The position numbers and the translations under genes were made by a program. Below, in pieces: positions 36,172-45,289 of a stretch of 64,000 nt of DNA (position 1 is the first letter of the stretch; each line of letters starts with the position of its first letter). The notes beneath the pieces are model-generated. The model saw only the letters and a list, made by a program, of their open reading frames with translations. It had not been told where the DNA came from and did not search any database. Source of the stretch: Bradyrhizobium sp. CB1717 (lineage in GTDB: Bacteria; Pseudomonadota; Alphaproteobacteria; Rhizobiales; Xanthobacteraceae); contig NZ_CP121666.1 in NCBI RefSeq assembly GCF_029714325.1, forward strand, positions 2,108,001-2,172,000. The letters run 5' to 3'.

Positions 36172-37221
36172 ATGACAAAACCCTTCCCCATGAACGCCTG
36201 GTACGCCGCCGCCTGGGATGCGGAGGTGAAGCCGGCGCTGTTGCCGCGGACGATCTGCGGCAAGCACATCGTGATGTACCGCAAGGCCGACGGCTCGGTG
36301 GCCGCGCTGGAGGATGCCTGCTGGCATCGCCTCGTGCCGCTGTCCAAGGGCCGGCTCGAGGGCGACACTGTCGTCTGCGGCTATCATGGCCTGAAGTACA
36401 ACGCGCAGGGCCGCTGCACCTTCATGCCCTCGCAGGAGACCATCAACCCGTCCGCCTGCGTGCGCGCCTATCCCGTGGTCGAGCGCCACCGCTACATCTG
36501 GCTCTGGATGGGCGATCCCGCGCTGGCCGATCCCGCGCTCGTGCCCGACATGCACTGGAACGACGATCCGGCCTGGGCCGGCGACGGCAAGACCATCCAC
36601 GTCAATTGCGACTACCGCCTCGTGCTGGACAATCTCATGGACCTCACCCACGAGACTTTCGTGCACGGCTCCTCCATCGGTAACGATGCGGTCGCCGAGG
36701 CGCCGTTCGACGTCACCCATGGCGAGAAAACTGTGACGGTGACGCGCTGGATGCGCGGCATCGAGGCGCCGCCGTTCTGGGCCAAGCAGCTCGGCAAGTC
36801 CGGTCTCGTCGACCGCTGGCAGATCATCCGCTTCGAGGCGCCGTGCACCATCGCCATCGACGTCGGCGTGGCGCCGACAGGCACCGGCGCGCCGGAAGGC
36901 GACCGCTCGCAGGGCGTCAACGGTTTCGTGCTCAACACCATCACGCCGGAGACCGAGAAGACCTGCCATTATTTCTGGGCCTTCGTGCGCAACTATCAGA
37001 TCGGCGAGCAGCGCATCACCACCGAGATCCGCGAGGGCGTCTCCGGCATCTTCCGCGAGGACGAGATGATCCTGGAAGCGCAGCAGCGCGCCATGGACGA
37101 GAATCCCGATCGCGTGTTCTACAATCTCAACATCGACGCCGGCGCGATGTGGACGCGCAAGCTGATCGACAGGATGGTGGCGAAGGAAAATCCGCCGCCG
37201 CGCCTTCAGGCCGCGGAGTAG
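36172..37221 (+). CDS. vanA: Rieske oxygenase, vanillate O-demethylase oxygenase subunit-like
   Basis: 349 aa from the ATG at 36172 (GGGAG 8 bases upstream). The Rieske [2Fe-2S] ligands are C50, H52, C69 and H72 (ACWHRLVPL...VVCGYHG). The mononuclear iron site is DLTHETFVH. VanA enzymes turn vanillate into protocatechuate and formaldehyde with O2 and electrons from VanB. A GntR regulator and the matching reductase follow in the same direction, making a three-gene operon. Close relatives demethylate other methoxybenzoates, so the exact substrate is inferred. Confidence 0.85.
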   Translation: MTKPFPMNAWYAAAWDAEVKPALLPRTICGKHIVMYRKADGSVAALEDACWHRLVPLSKGRLEGDTVVCGYHGLKYNAQGRCTFMPSQETINPSACVRAYPVVERHRYIWLWMGDPALADPALVPDMHWNDDPAWAGDGKTIHVNCDYRLVLDNLMDLTHETFVHGSSIGNDAVAEAPFDVTHGEKTVTVTRWMRGIEAPPFWAKQLGKSGLVDRWQIIRFEAPCTIAIDVGVAPTGTGAPEGDRSQGVNGFVLNTITPETEKTCHYFWAFVRNYQIGEQRITTEIREGVSGIFREDEMILEAQQRAMDENPDRVFYNLNIDAGAMWTRKLIDRMVAKENPPPRLQAAE

Positions 37222-37227
37222 GGACAA

Positions 37228-37989
37228 ATGAAAGTAGCGCCCGAGCGTGAGGTCGACCGCTCCATCTCGCAGACCGTGAAGGCGCAGCTCGCGCTGCGCG
37301 ACCAGATCCTGTCGGGCTCCTTGCGCCCCGGCGAGCGCATCTCCGAGCTGCAGGCGGTGGAGACCACAGGCGCCTCGCGCACGCCGGTGCGCATGGCCTT
37401 GGTGCGGCTGGAGGAGGAGGGCCTGCTGGAGGGGATCCCTTCCGGCGGCTTCATGGTGAAGGCGTTTTCGGAGCGCGACATCTCCGATTCCATCGAGCTG
37501 CGCGGCACGTTGGAAGGCCTCGCTGCGCGCTTTGCCGCCGAGCGCGGCGTCTCCGCGCGCGAGCTCGAGCCGCTCAAGGAGTGCCTCGCGGCGATCGACG
37601 AGCTGCTGCGCCAGGTGCCGATCTCGATCGAGGCCTTCTCGTCCTATGTCACGCTCAATGCCCGCTTCCATGCGGTGCTCACGGAATTGTCGCGCAGCCC
37701 GCCGCTGATCCGCCAGATCGACCGCGCCTCGGCACTGCCGTTCGCGTCGCCAAGCGGCTTCGTGATGGCGCAGTCGGCGCTTCCCGAGGCGCAGCAGATC
37801 CTGATCATCGGGCAGGAGCACCATCGCGTCGTGATCGACGCGATCGAGAACCGCGAAGGCGCGCGCGCCGAAGCCATCATGCGCGAGCATGCCCGGCTTG
37901 CGGTTCGCAACTTGAGGCTCGCGCTGCGCAACCGGACCCATCTCGACCTCCTGCCTGCGCTCGCGCTGATCAAGACCGCAACCGATTGA
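37228..37989 (+). CDS. GntR-family regulator with FCD domain, likely controls the vanillate genes
   Basis: 253 aa, 6 bases after the oxygenase gene. The N-terminal winged helix runs ~15-85 (LRPGERISELQAVETTGASRTPVRMALVRLEEEGLLE). The C-terminal FCD ligand-binding domain has SIELRGTLEGLAARFAAE, FHAVLTELS and EHHRVVIDAIENREGARAEAIMREH, with the His residues that often bind metal. It lies between the two catalytic subunits, 11 bases before the reductase. A role as vanillate-responsive repressor acting on the TGTATACA sites is inferred. Confidence 0.88.
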   Translation: MKVAPEREVDRSISQTVKAQLALRDQILSGSLRPGERISELQAVETTGASRTPVRMALVRLEEEGLLEGIPSGGFMVKAFSERDISDSIELRGTLEGLAARFAAERGVSARELEPLKECLAAIDELLRQVPISIEAFSSYVTLNARFHAVLTELSRSPPLIRQIDRASALPFASPSGFVMAQSALPEAQQILIIGQEHHRVVIDAIENREGARAEAIMREHARLAVRNLRLALRNRTHLDLLPALALIKTATD

Positions 37990-38000
37990 GGGCAGTCGCC

Positions 38001-38981
38001 ATGCGCTTCATCGAAACCTGGACCCCGGCGACGCTCGTCTCGACGCGCGATCTCGCCCCCGGCATCCGCGAATTCCTGATCCGCCCCGATCAGTTCGACG
38101 GCGCGGCCTATCCGGTCGGCAGCCACATCAATGTCAGCGTGACCATCGACGGCCAGCCGGAGACGCGGTCCTATTCGCTGGTCGGCGAGGCCTCGTCGCA
38201 GGGCCTTCGAATCGCGGTGCGCCGCACTGATGATTCCCGCGGCGGCTCGCGCTACATGTGGTCCTTGCAGGCGGGTGCGCGGCTCGACATCACCCAGCCC
38301 GCATCGCTGCTCGCGGTGGACTGGGCGCGGGAAAACTATTGCCTGATCGCCGGCGGCATCGGCATCACCCCGATCCTCGGCGCCGCGCAGGCGCTGGCCC
38401 GGCGCGGGGCAAGCGTCACGCTGCATTATGCCGTGCGTTCGCGCCGTGAGGCCGCCTATCTCGACGATCTCGCCGCCATGCTCGGGGAGCGCCTGGTCGT
38501 CCATGCCAGCGATGAAGGCCGGCGGCTCGATCTCGACGCTCTGTTTGCTTCACTTCCGCAAGGCGCGCTGGCGCTGTTCTGCGGCCCGATGCGGATGCTC
38601 GATGCCGCGCGTCACGCCTGGATCGGCGCCGGCCATCCGCTGCCCGCTCTCCGCTACGAGACCTTCGGCTCCAGCGGCACGCTGCCGACCGAAACTTTTC
38701 GCGTGAGATTGAAGGGCTCGAATGTCGAGCTCGAGATCCCGCGCGAACGCTCGATGCTGGACGTGCTCAACGCCAGCGGCCACGACGTCATGTACGACTG
38801 CAAGCGCGGCGAATGCGGCCTCTGCGCCATCGACGTCGTGGAGGTCGACGGCGAGATCGACCATCGCGACGTCTTCTTCAGCGATCACCAGAAACAGAGC
38901 AACCAGAAGATCTGCGCCTGCGTCTCCCGCGCGCGCGGCACCATCACGGTGGACACGCTGCTGCGGGCCGACGCGGTCTGA
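38001..38981 (+). CDS. vanB: Vanillate demethylase reductase subunit-like (PDR-type FMN/[2Fe-2S])
   Basis: 326 aa from the ATG at 38001. Domain order is FMN-binding barrel (RSYSLVGEA near 55), NAD-binding domain (LIAGGIGITPILGAAQAL near 115; ALFCGPMRML near 195) and a C-terminal plant-type ferredoxin. C267, C272 and C275 (CKRGECGLC) plus C305 or C307 hold the cluster. This is the phthalate dioxygenase reductase layout of VanB. It would pass electrons from NADH to the oxygenase encoded upstream. Confidence 0.88.
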   Translation: MRFIETWTPATLVSTRDLAPGIREFLIRPDQFDGAAYPVGSHINVSVTIDGQPETRSYSLVGEASSQGLRIAVRRTDDSRGGSRYMWSLQAGARLDITQPASLLAVDWARENYCLIAGGIGITPILGAAQALARRGASVTLHYAVRSRREAAYLDDLAAMLGERLVVHASDEGRRLDLDALFASLPQGALALFCGPMRMLDAARHAWIGAGHPLPALRYETFGSSGTLPTETFRVRLKGSNVELEIPRERSMLDVLNASGHDVMYDCKRGECGLCAIDVVEVDGEIDHRDVFFSDHQKQSNQKICACVSRARGTITVDTLLRADAV

Positions 38982-39073
38982 CCAAGCCTGGTCACAGGAC
39001 GTGTCACGATCAATTCGTCGCGTCCGCTTTGCCTGGAAGCCGAGCCCCACTGCGGTCACCCGACTCTTCTGTG

Positions 39074-39835
39074 TCAGGCGCGCTTCCCGCCGACCGAGAT
39101 GAACGCCATGAGACAGGGCTCCGGCAACGGGTTGCGCCAGCGATGGCGCGTTCCGTTCTGGACGATGCAGTCGCCTTGACGCAAATGGACTTTCTGCCCG
39201 TCGTCCAGCTCCAGTGTCATCTCGCCACGAACCACGACCCCGTAGTCGATGGTGTCCGATGTGTGCATCCCCGGAGCGGCGCGGTCAAAATGATCTCCCA
39301 TGGCAGGGATCTTCTCCGACATTTCTCTGAGCCCGCTCTCGAAGGTGACTCCAGGCGGCGGTTTCCAGCCTTCGGGGCGCTTCGGCGGATAGGAGATGAG
39401 ACGAAACATCGTGCCTCCGGGACCCGGAAAGGCTTTCGTTCCCTTCAACATCGGATCTGGCTCTCGACCAGTGAGCTCCGGCACGCCCTCGGTCATATAC
39501 AGTTCATAGAAAGTCAGTCCGGGATTTGCATCGATCTCGACCACCTTCGGCGTCACGTCGAAAGACGTCAGCACCGACTTGCCGGCCTCGTCGCGGCCGG
39601 TCAGCGCGCGTCTCGGCGGCGGCAAATCGCTTGAATCTCTTGCTTCGGCCGGGTGTGATATCCCAGTCAGCGCACTGCCGGTCGCGAGGACCGACAGCGC
39701 TTGCAGCAGGTGTCGCCGATCCCTGCCTTCGAGTTGTTCGAAAGAAGACGCGGTCCTGTCCGAAGCAGGCTCCGTATTACCCAGCGATTTTTTCTTGCGC
39801 CGTTGCCACAAGCGTCGAAGGAAGCTGCTCATCAT
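39074..39835 (-). CDS. Cupin-domain protein with a Tat-like N-terminus
   Basis: 253 aa. The first ~65 residues are basic then hydrophobic, with DRRHLLQALSVLATGSALTG, which resembles a Tat signal, although it starts unusually far from the N-terminus. The C-terminal cupin barrel is read from HTSDTIDYGVVVRGEMTLEL (metal-ligand-like residues in the first motif) and GDCIVQNGTRHRWRNP (His in the second). Cupins of this type bind small aromatic or sugar ligands or act as isomerases. It is reversed relative to the vanillate operon and its role is unknown. Confidence 0.7.
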   Translation of the reverse strand: MMSSFLRRLWQRRKKKSLGNTEPASDRTASSFEQLEGRDRRHLLQALSVLATGSALTGISHPAEARDSSDLPPPRRALTGRDEAGKSVLTSFDVTPKVVEIDANPGLTFYELYMTEGVPELTGREPDPMLKGTKAFPGPGGTMFRLISYPPKRPEGWKPPPGVTFESGLREMSEKIPAMGDHFDRAAPGMHTSDTIDYGVVVRGEMTLELDDGQKVHLRQGDCIVQNGTRHRWRNPLPEPCLMAFISVGGKRA

Positions 39836-40003
39836 GCGGTCTCCCCTGCTTGCCCGCCGACAACCTGCCTTTACGCGTTCAATCTAGGCGCGTGGACCTC
39901 GCAGTGCTATTCGGCTTTGGTCGAGGATGGATGCGGGTCAATGACGATCGGGCGCTGCGGGTTTCGCGTCCCGCCCGCAGGCTGATGTGTGTGTGCAGCG
40001 TGT

Positions 40004-41965
40004 CTACGCCGCGAAGACCGCCCGAAGCTTCTTCGTATTCAGCAGCGCCAGTACGTTATCGGCCGATACCGGCCGGCTGATCAGATAGCCCTGCACCTCG
40101 TCGCAAACGATCTGGCGCAGATATTCGAGCTGGTCGGCGGTCTCGACGCCTTCGGCAACCACGGCGATGTTGAGGTCGCGCGCCAGCGAGATCACCGACT
40201 TCACGATCGCGGCGCAGTCCGGCTGCACCAGCATGTCGCGGATGAAGGACTGGTCGATCTTGATGCGGCTGAACGGCAGCTTGCGCAGGTAAGTCAGCGA
40301 CGAGAAGCCGGTGCCGAAATCGTCGAGCGCCACGGTGACGCCGAGTTGCAGCAGCGCGTTCAGGATCGATGCGGCCGAGCCGTATTTCGAGAGCAGCATC
40401 GATTCCGTGATCTCGATCTCGAAGCGGTTGGGAGAGACCTTCGCATCGGCGAGGGCCTGCACGATGGTCTGGAGGATGGCCGTGTTGTGAAACTGTGCCG
40501 CGGAGAAATTCACGGCGACCCTGATGTCCTCGGGCCAGTCCGAAAGCGTCGCACAGGCGCGCCGGATCACCCATTCGCCGATCTCGTGGATCAGCCCGGT
40601 CTCCTCGGCGATGGCGATGAACTCGCTCGGCGGCACGAGGCCCCGCGAGGGATGCTGCCAACGCAGCAGCGCCTCGAAACCGGTGATCCGATTGCTCCCG
40701 AGATCGAGGAACGGCTGAAACACCAGGAACAGCTCGTTGCGCGCGATGGCACCCTCGAGGTCCGACTGCAGCGCCTTGCGGTCGCGGGACAGCCTGTCGT
40801 CGGCCTGCTCGAAGAAGCAGACCGTGCCCGGTCCCGCCTTCTTGGCGCGATAGAGCGCAGCGTCCGCGTTCTTCATGAGGTCGAGCGCCATGTTGCCGTC
40901 GCGAGGGGCCAGCACGATGCCGACGCTGGTCGCGCCGACGATCTGGCGGCCCTCGATCTGGAACGGCTCGTCGAAGGCCGCAACGAAGCGCTCGGCGATC
41001 TCGAGTGCATCCTCGGGCCGCGCCAGATTGGCCATCACCAGGGCGAACTCGTCGCCGCCGATGCGCGCGACGTGCTCGGCGGCGCGGGTGCAGCGCTGTA
41101 GTCGGCTTGCGGCCTGAACCAAAAATTCGTCGCCGGCGGGATGGCCGAACTTGTCGTTGACCTCCTTGAAGCGATCGAGATCGAGCAGCAGCACCGCGAA
41201 CTCCTCGCCCGACAGCGCGAGGCGCTTCAGCGCGGCATCGAGCGTCTCGTTGAAGGCGAAGCGGTTGGGCAGTTGCGTCAGCGGGTCCTGTCGCACCGTG
41301 CGCTCGGCCTCGATCTGCCGCATCACGCGCCGTGCGAACGAGAACGAATTGACGAACACGCCGCGCAGCAGCACGCTGCCATAGACCACGACGAGGAAGG
41401 CGATCAGCAGGAAGGCGAGGTCGCCGTTCCTGCCGAGGCAGATGGCGATGCCGACGAAGATCGGGGCCGTGAAGGCGATGGCCGCGATCGGGATCGTGGC
41501 GAAGGCGAGCGCGCCGCCGGCCAGCATTCCCGAGCACAGGCAGGTGATGACGAGCTGGCCGCCGGTCGAGGCATTGGCGAAGAAGGCGACCGGGACGATG
41601 CCCCAGGCCGCCCCGAGCAGAAAGGCATTGCGCACCAGCCGATGCATGGCGCGCTGCGAGACGAAGTGTGGCTTGGTGATGCGCCGCGCGCCGTGGGATT
41701 GCAGGCCGAACGCGATCGCGGCGACGGCTACCGTGGTCGCCCAGATCAGGGCGAACGTCCGGTCCGGCGAGCCCCACAGCGCGATGGCCAGCACCATGGC
41801 GTTGCAGGCATTGGCGAGCATGATGCCGACCGAATAGCCGAGCACCAGCGACATCTGTTCGGCGCGGATGTGGCCCGCCACGGCCTCGTCCGTTGCGGGA
41901 CCGCCGAACGCCGACAGATCGCCGGCGAACAGCCGCGCGAAATAGCTGGTCAGTTGAGTCCGCAT
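40004..41965 (-). CDS. Membrane GGDEF-EAL protein, cyclic-di-GMP synthase/phosphodiesterase
   Basis: 653 aa. Five to six hydrophobic helices occupy residues ~40-215, forming an N-terminal membrane sensor. The GGDEF domain follows from DPLTQLPNRFAF (~230), with an intact RIGGDEFALV (~300). The EAL domain has GFEALLRWQHP (~428), NFSAAQFHN, ALDDFGTGFSSLTYL and KIDQSFIRD, so the catalytic residues of both domains look intact. Whether it makes or degrades the messenger cannot be told from sequence. Cyclic-di-GMP often controls exopolysaccharide output, but no link to the locus at 1-29 kb is shown. Confidence 0.93.
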   Translation of the reverse strand: MRTQLTSYFARLFAGDLSAFGGPATDEAVAGHIRAEQMSLVLGYSVGIMLANACNAMVLAIALWGSPDRTFALIWATTVAVAAIAFGLQSHGARRITKPHFVSQRAMHRLVRNAFLLGAAWGIVPVAFFANASTGGQLVITCLCSGMLAGGALAFATIPIAAIAFTAPIFVGIAICLGRNGDLAFLLIAFLVVVYGSVLLRGVFVNSFSFARRVMRQIEAERTVRQDPLTQLPNRFAFNETLDAALKRLALSGEEFAVLLLDLDRFKEVNDKFGHPAGDEFLVQAASRLQRCTRAAEHVARIGGDEFALVMANLARPEDALEIAERFVAAFDEPFQIEGRQIVGATSVGIVLAPRDGNMALDLMKNADAALYRAKKAGPGTVCFFEQADDRLSRDRKALQSDLEGAIARNELFLVFQPFLDLGSNRITGFEALLRWQHPSRGLVPPSEFIAIAEETGLIHEIGEWVIRRACATLSDWPEDIRVAVNFSAAQFHNTAILQTIVQALADAKVSPNRFEIEITESMLLSKYGSAASILNALLQLGVTVALDDFGTGFSSLTYLRKLPFSRIKIDQSFIRDMLVQPDCAAIVKSVISLARDLNIAVVAEGVETADQLEYLRQIVCDEVQGYLISRPVSADNVLALLNTKKLRAVFAA

Positions 41966-42384
41966 TCCAGAGCCTAGCAGCAGGGCCGTTTGTCCGGCTC
42001 GATCCGAAGAATTCTCCGCAAACCTTTGACGAACTATGAATTATCCACGCTTGCCAGGGTGGTCGCGACCACTTCTGCGTGTTCAAAGGAAGGTATCGAT
42101 AACAAATCGATACAAATGCGGCGCCTTACGTTACGGATGTAACGGAAGGAACAAGTTCGCTACTAGTTCCGCTGTCATGCCCCGCCACCGGGTCTCGCCT
42201 TCGGCGAGCCCGATGACAGGCTCCGGCGGGGCATCCAGTACGCCGCGGCGGATGTGGCGAGAGCGAGCTCTTCAATGCCGTTCTCTGGAATACTGGATCG
42301 CCCGGTCGAGCCGGGCGATGACACCGGTGTCAGGAAGGGCGCGATCACCGCCCCGATCGCTTCGGATCGCAATAGAACGATTCG
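41966..42384. other. Intergenic region containing a dyad repeat
   Basis: The first ~200 bases should hold the promoter of the reversed GGDEF-EAL gene; AT content is raised around 42090-42170. The rest (42173-42323) is an intergenic repeat annotated separately. No gene is supported. Confidence 0.5.
42173..42323. repeat. Intergenic dyad repeat (TGTCAT...ATGACA family), copy A
   Basis: Outer ends TGTCATGCCCCG and CGGGCGATGACA are inverted. An inner pair, CATCCAGTA and TACTGGATCG, is also inverted, with the central segment GCGAGAGCGAGCTCTTCAA. Copy B at 44461-44632 shares the central segment and both inner arms. The transcript should fold into a long hairpin. No transposase is associated. Confidence 0.75.
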
Positions 42385-43878
42385 TCAGACCACGCCTTGT
42401 TCGTGCAGGAATCGCATGAGCGCCTCGGTCTGCTGCGAGCCCACGAAGGCGCCGATGTAGCCGTCGGGACGTATCAACACCCAGTCCCCGGGCGAGACGG
42501 CGTAGGCGCCGCGGAAGTGCTGGCCTTCGTCGACGAGTTCGCCATCCGGGCCGATGCAGTGGATGCGCAATCCCGTGCGCGCCGGCACCGCGTCGCGTCT
42601 CGCCTGATAGCCAAGCAGCGTCCAATGAGGCCCTTTGAGCAACTCGAACAGCCGCATCGGCTGTCCGGCCGCGCCGCGCAGCGGCGCATCCGGTGCACGA
42701 TCTCCCGCGAGCAGGCCCGACACGCGCTCCGGCTGTTCCAGCGCGAGCGGCGAGCCGGGATAGCCGATGTCGAGTTGCTGCACCTCGCGGCCGCGCCTGA
42801 TGTCGCCGCGCTTGGCGGCATCCAGCAATTTTGTGGCAAGGCCGAGCATGGCGGCCGCAACCGGACGGCGCTCGCTCTCATAGCTGTCGAGCAGAGCTGC
42901 GACGGCCCCGCCGATCACGGCGGCGAGCTTCCAGCCGAGATTGTAGGCGTCCTGCACACTGGTATTGAGACCCTGACCTCCGGTCGGGGGATGAATGTGA
43001 GCGGCATCGCCGATCAGGAATGCGCGGCCGTCCCGGTAACGATCGGCAAGACGCGCGTTCATCTGATAGGCCGATGCCCAATGCACGGCGTGAACGCGAA
43101 TATCGCTGCGCCCGGTGCGTTCGGCGATCATGGCCGAGAGCCCTTCGGCCGACAGATCGACCTGGCCTTCGAGCGGGACCGGCGCCTGCAACTGGAAGAG
43201 CTCCGTTCCGGCCAGCGGGCACAGCGCCATCTGCCGATCCATCGCACCGTCGTGGAAGCGATGCCACGCCCCACGGTCCAGCCCCGTCAGCACGACATCT
43301 GCAACGATGGCACGCACGCCGAGCGTCTTGCCCGGAAAGCCGATAGCGAGCGCATGACGCACGAAGCTGCGGCCCCCGTCGGCGCCGACGAGGTAGCGCA
43401 CCCGGATGGTCTCCTCGCCGTCCCTGCCTGCCAGGCGCGCGGTCACGCCGTCCTGGTCCTGCTCGAAGCCGGTCAGCTCGCGGCCAAACTCCACGTGCTG
43501 GCCGAGTTCGCGCAGGCGTTCGCGCATCACGTCCTCGGTCAGGAATTGCGGGAGCATCAGCGCCATGTGGTAGGGCTCGGCCGGTGTCGGGGCGATGTGC
43601 TCCGCGATCTCCGTCTCGATGAAGCTGCCGTCGCCGAGGTATTTGCGCTCCGGCGGGTAGTGGCCGCCAGCCGCGACGATACGGTCGAGAATGCCGAGAT
43701 CCTCGAAGATTTCCTGGGTGCGCGGCTGGATTCCCTTGCCGCGGGAGCCGTGGAACGGACCGTCGTTCTTCTCGATCAGCCGAAAGGAGACACCCCGCCG
43801 GGCGAGCTCGATGGCGAGCGTCAGGCCGGCCGCGCCGGCGCCGCAGATCAGGACATCCGCCGTGAATTGCTTTGTCAT
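42385..43878 (-). CDS. FAD-dependent aromatic hydroxylase (PheA/TfdB/UbiH-type monooxygenase)
   Basis: 497 aa from the ATG at 43878 (GAGGA 4 bases upstream). ICGAGAAGLTLAIELARRG binds the ADP part of FAD, VGADGGRSFVRHAL is the DG motif, and FLIGDAAHIHPPTGGQGLN is the GD motif. The C-terminal part from ~390 resembles the thioredoxin-like domain of the phenol-hydroxylase subgroup. It should hydroxylate an aromatic ring using NAD(P)H and O2; the substrate is unknown. It is divergent from a MarR gene across a 50-base gap holding a perfect dyad, so the MarR protein probably controls it. Confidence 0.87.
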   Translation of the reverse strand: MTKQFTADVLICGAGAAGLTLAIELARRGVSFRLIEKNDGPFHGSRGKGIQPRTQEIFEDLGILDRIVAAGGHYPPERKYLGDGSFIETEIAEHIAPTPAEPYHMALMLPQFLTEDVMRERLRELGQHVEFGRELTGFEQDQDGVTARLAGRDGEETIRVRYLVGADGGRSFVRHALAIGFPGKTLGVRAIVADVVLTGLDRGAWHRFHDGAMDRQMALCPLAGTELFQLQAPVPLEGQVDLSAEGLSAMIAERTGRSDIRVHAVHWASAYQMNARLADRYRDGRAFLIGDAAHIHPPTGGQGLNTSVQDAYNLGWKLAAVIGGAVAALLDSYESERRPVAAAMLGLATKLLDAAKRGDIRRGREVQQLDIGYPGSPLALEQPERVSGLLAGDRAPDAPLRGAAGQPMRLFELLKGPHWTLLGYQARRDAVPARTGLRIHCIGPDGELVDEGQHFRGAYAVSPGDWVLIRPDGYIGAFVGSQQTEALMRFLHEQGVV

Positions 43879-43895
43879 GGGATCCTCGATATGTG

Positions 43896-43911
43896 TAATA
43901 TGCACATATTA
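43896..43911. promoter_or_regulatory. Perfect dyad TAATATGCACATATTA, probable MarR operator
   Basis: Seven-base arms TAATATG and CATATTA are separated by CA, in the 50-base gap between the divergent hydroxylase and MarR genes. A related half (ACACATATTAA) recurs at ~43953, inside the start of the MarR gene. Such placement fits control of both genes by the MarR protein. Confidence 0.65.
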
Positions 43912-43928
43912 AGTGGAGGGCAGCCGGA

Positions 43929-44408
43929 GTGTCAAGAAGGGTGCAAAATACACATATTAAAAAACAGGTGCGTTCGCTTCACGAGGCGTTGATCGACATC
44001 CTCAGCGTCATGAACCGCCGGCAGGGTGACGAGATGATGATCCGCGAGGCCGGCATATCGCTCGATCGCGCCCTGTTTCCGCTGCTCGTCGGCATCGAGC
44101 GGCGCGGTCCGATCGGCGTCGTCGATCTCGCCGATCGGATGGGGCGGGACTACACCACGGTCAGCCGGCAGGTCGCGAAGCTGGAAAGCCTGGGCCTGGT
44201 CAAGCGCCACGCCAGCGAAACGGATCGCCGCGTCAGCGAGGCCACCGTCACGCCGAGCGGCAAGGCCATGACCGACGCGGTGGACCGGGCGCGCGAACGC
44301 ATCGTCGGCGGGATGTTCGCGAGCTGGGACGATCAGGATGTCGAGGACCTCGTGCGCTTGATGCGCAAGCTCGCAGACGCGATGATCGCATCTGGCGATC
44401 CAAGCTGA
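43929..44408 (+). CDS. MarR-family transcriptional regulator
   Basis: 159 aa from a GTG at 43929, with GGAGGG 8 bases upstream. The winged helix-turn-helix covers ~55-115: GPIGVVDLADRMGRDYTTVSRQVAKLESLGLV, then the wing RHASETDRRVSEATVTPSG. Flanking helices (8-35, 120-155) form the dimer interface. It is divergent from the FAD hydroxylase and likely represses it until an aromatic ligand binds. Typical family length is 140-160 aa. Confidence 0.9.
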   Translation: MSRRVQNTHIKKQVRSLHEALIDILSVMNRRQGDEMMIREAGISLDRALFPLLVGIERRGPIGVVDLADRMGRDYTTVSRQVAKLESLGLVKRHASETDRRVSEATVTPSGKAMTDAVDRARERIVGGMFASWDDQDVEDLVRLMRKLADAMIASGDPS

Positions 44409-44460
44409 CATCGATCACGAAAGCGCTTGCAAACGTAGCGCGCCGTTTCGCCACCCCGGC

Positions 44461-44632
44461 TGTCATGCCCGGGCTTGCCGCCTTCGCTAAAGCTCCGACG
44501 AGCAGAGGCACCCTTGTGGTCCCGGCGTAGCCTTGGCGGAGACGGGACCGGGGCATCCAGTACACCGCGGCGGATTTGGCGAGAGCGAGCTCTTCAACAT
44601 ACTGGATCGCCCGGTCAAGCCGGGCAATGACA
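44461..44632. repeat. Intergenic dyad repeat (TGTCAT...ATGACA family), copy B
   Basis: It shares the ends TGTCATGCCCG and CGGGCAATGACA, the inner arms CATCCAGTA and TACTGGATCG, and the central GCGAGAGCGAGCTCTTCAA with copy A. It carries a different left arm of ~70 extra bases (GTGGTCCCGGCGTAGCCTTG and flanks). It fills the gap between the convergent MarR and SnoaL-like genes. Confidence 0.75.
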
Positions 44633-44647
44633 GCAGTGCTCTGAACA

Positions 44648-45013
44648 TCATCGCCCCAGCTGCTTCGGGTCGTAATAGAACCGCTCCTCGACAAGCTTGT
44701 CGCCCTGCCAGGTCTGCCATGCGATCTCGTCTAGCGTCCGCGTGACACCTTCAACATTGGTGAAGCTGAAAATCCAGCGCGAGGCGACGTGGTCGCCGTC
44801 GATCAGGCTTGGCCCGACGCGGACCGCCTTGACCTCCTTGGAGGCTGCCAGCACGCCGCGCTCCTTGGCAACGAGCTTGTCGCGGCCGATCGTAGGTGCA
44901 GCGTTGTTCTCATAGGTGGCGGCATCCGGCGTGTAGAATTGTTCTATCGCGCCGACGAAGTCCCCATCCTCCAGTCGCTTCGCAAAAGCTTCGACGATGT
45001 CACGGCTGGGCAT
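44648..45013 (-). CDS. SnoaL/NTF2-like small protein
   Basis: 121 aa from the ATG at 45013 (GAGGT upstream). The cone-shaped NTF2-like fold is suggested by IVEAFAKRLEDGDFVGAIEQFYTPDAATYENN, GRDKLVAKERG, and ASRWIFSFTNVEG...IAWQTWQGDKLVEERFYYDP. Members are isomerases, cyclases, dehydratases or simple binders of small hydrophobic molecules. A strong dyad lies 19 bases upstream of the start, and a TetR gene is divergent beyond it, so the TetR protein probably controls it. Confidence 0.8.
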   Translation of the reverse strand: MPSRDIVEAFAKRLEDGDFVGAIEQFYTPDAATYENNAAPTIGRDKLVAKERGVLAASKEVKAVRVGPSLIDGDHVASRWIFSFTNVEGVTRTLDEIAWQTWQGDKLVEERFYYDPKQLGR

Positions 45014-45031
45014 GGCGACCTCACGAGTAAA

Positions 45032-45067
45032 ACCGACTAATAGTCGGTAAATACCGACCGATAGTCG
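45032..45067. promoter_or_regulatory. Operator pair for a TetR-type regulator
   Basis: ACCGACTAATAGTCGGT (45032-45048) is a perfect dyad with 8-base arms about one central base. A second, imperfect copy ACCGACCGATAGTCG follows at 45053-45067, about 20 bases on. The arrangement of two phased dyads upstream of a start is typical of TetR-family operators. The TetR gene lies 290 bases to the right. Confidence 0.7.
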
Positions 45068-45141
45068 AAAAGTCAACTGGCCGCTTGCGCCGAATTCGAT
45101 TACAGCCTGATGGGATGAGACTAGCGCTGCAACGAAGGTGC

Positions 45142-45289
45142 GTTCCCTCCCCCCTTGCGGGGGAGGGCTAGGGAGAGGGGTGGCCCAGCAAAGAGTGCCA
45201 GTTGTTGATGATGCACCGAGCGCATGCGCGATCGATAGAGTCCCCGTGTGGCCCCCTCCCTGACCCTCCCCCGCAAGGGGGGAGGGAAC
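45142..45289. repeat. Inverted repeat pair of CCCTCCCCC/GGGGGAGGG type
   Basis: The arms at ~45142-45185 and ~45249-45289 (CTCCCCCCTTGCGGGGGAGGG and its inverse) are imperfect inverted copies enclosing ~63 bases. Each arm also folds on itself. This is an intergenic repeat, found here between the operators and the TetR gene. Confidence 0.7.

Noticed and set aside
34259-37941. Long reverse-strand open frames opposite pgm and the vanillate genes
   Set aside because: They overlap well-supported forward genes and encode Arg/His/Asp-rich proteins without known motifs.
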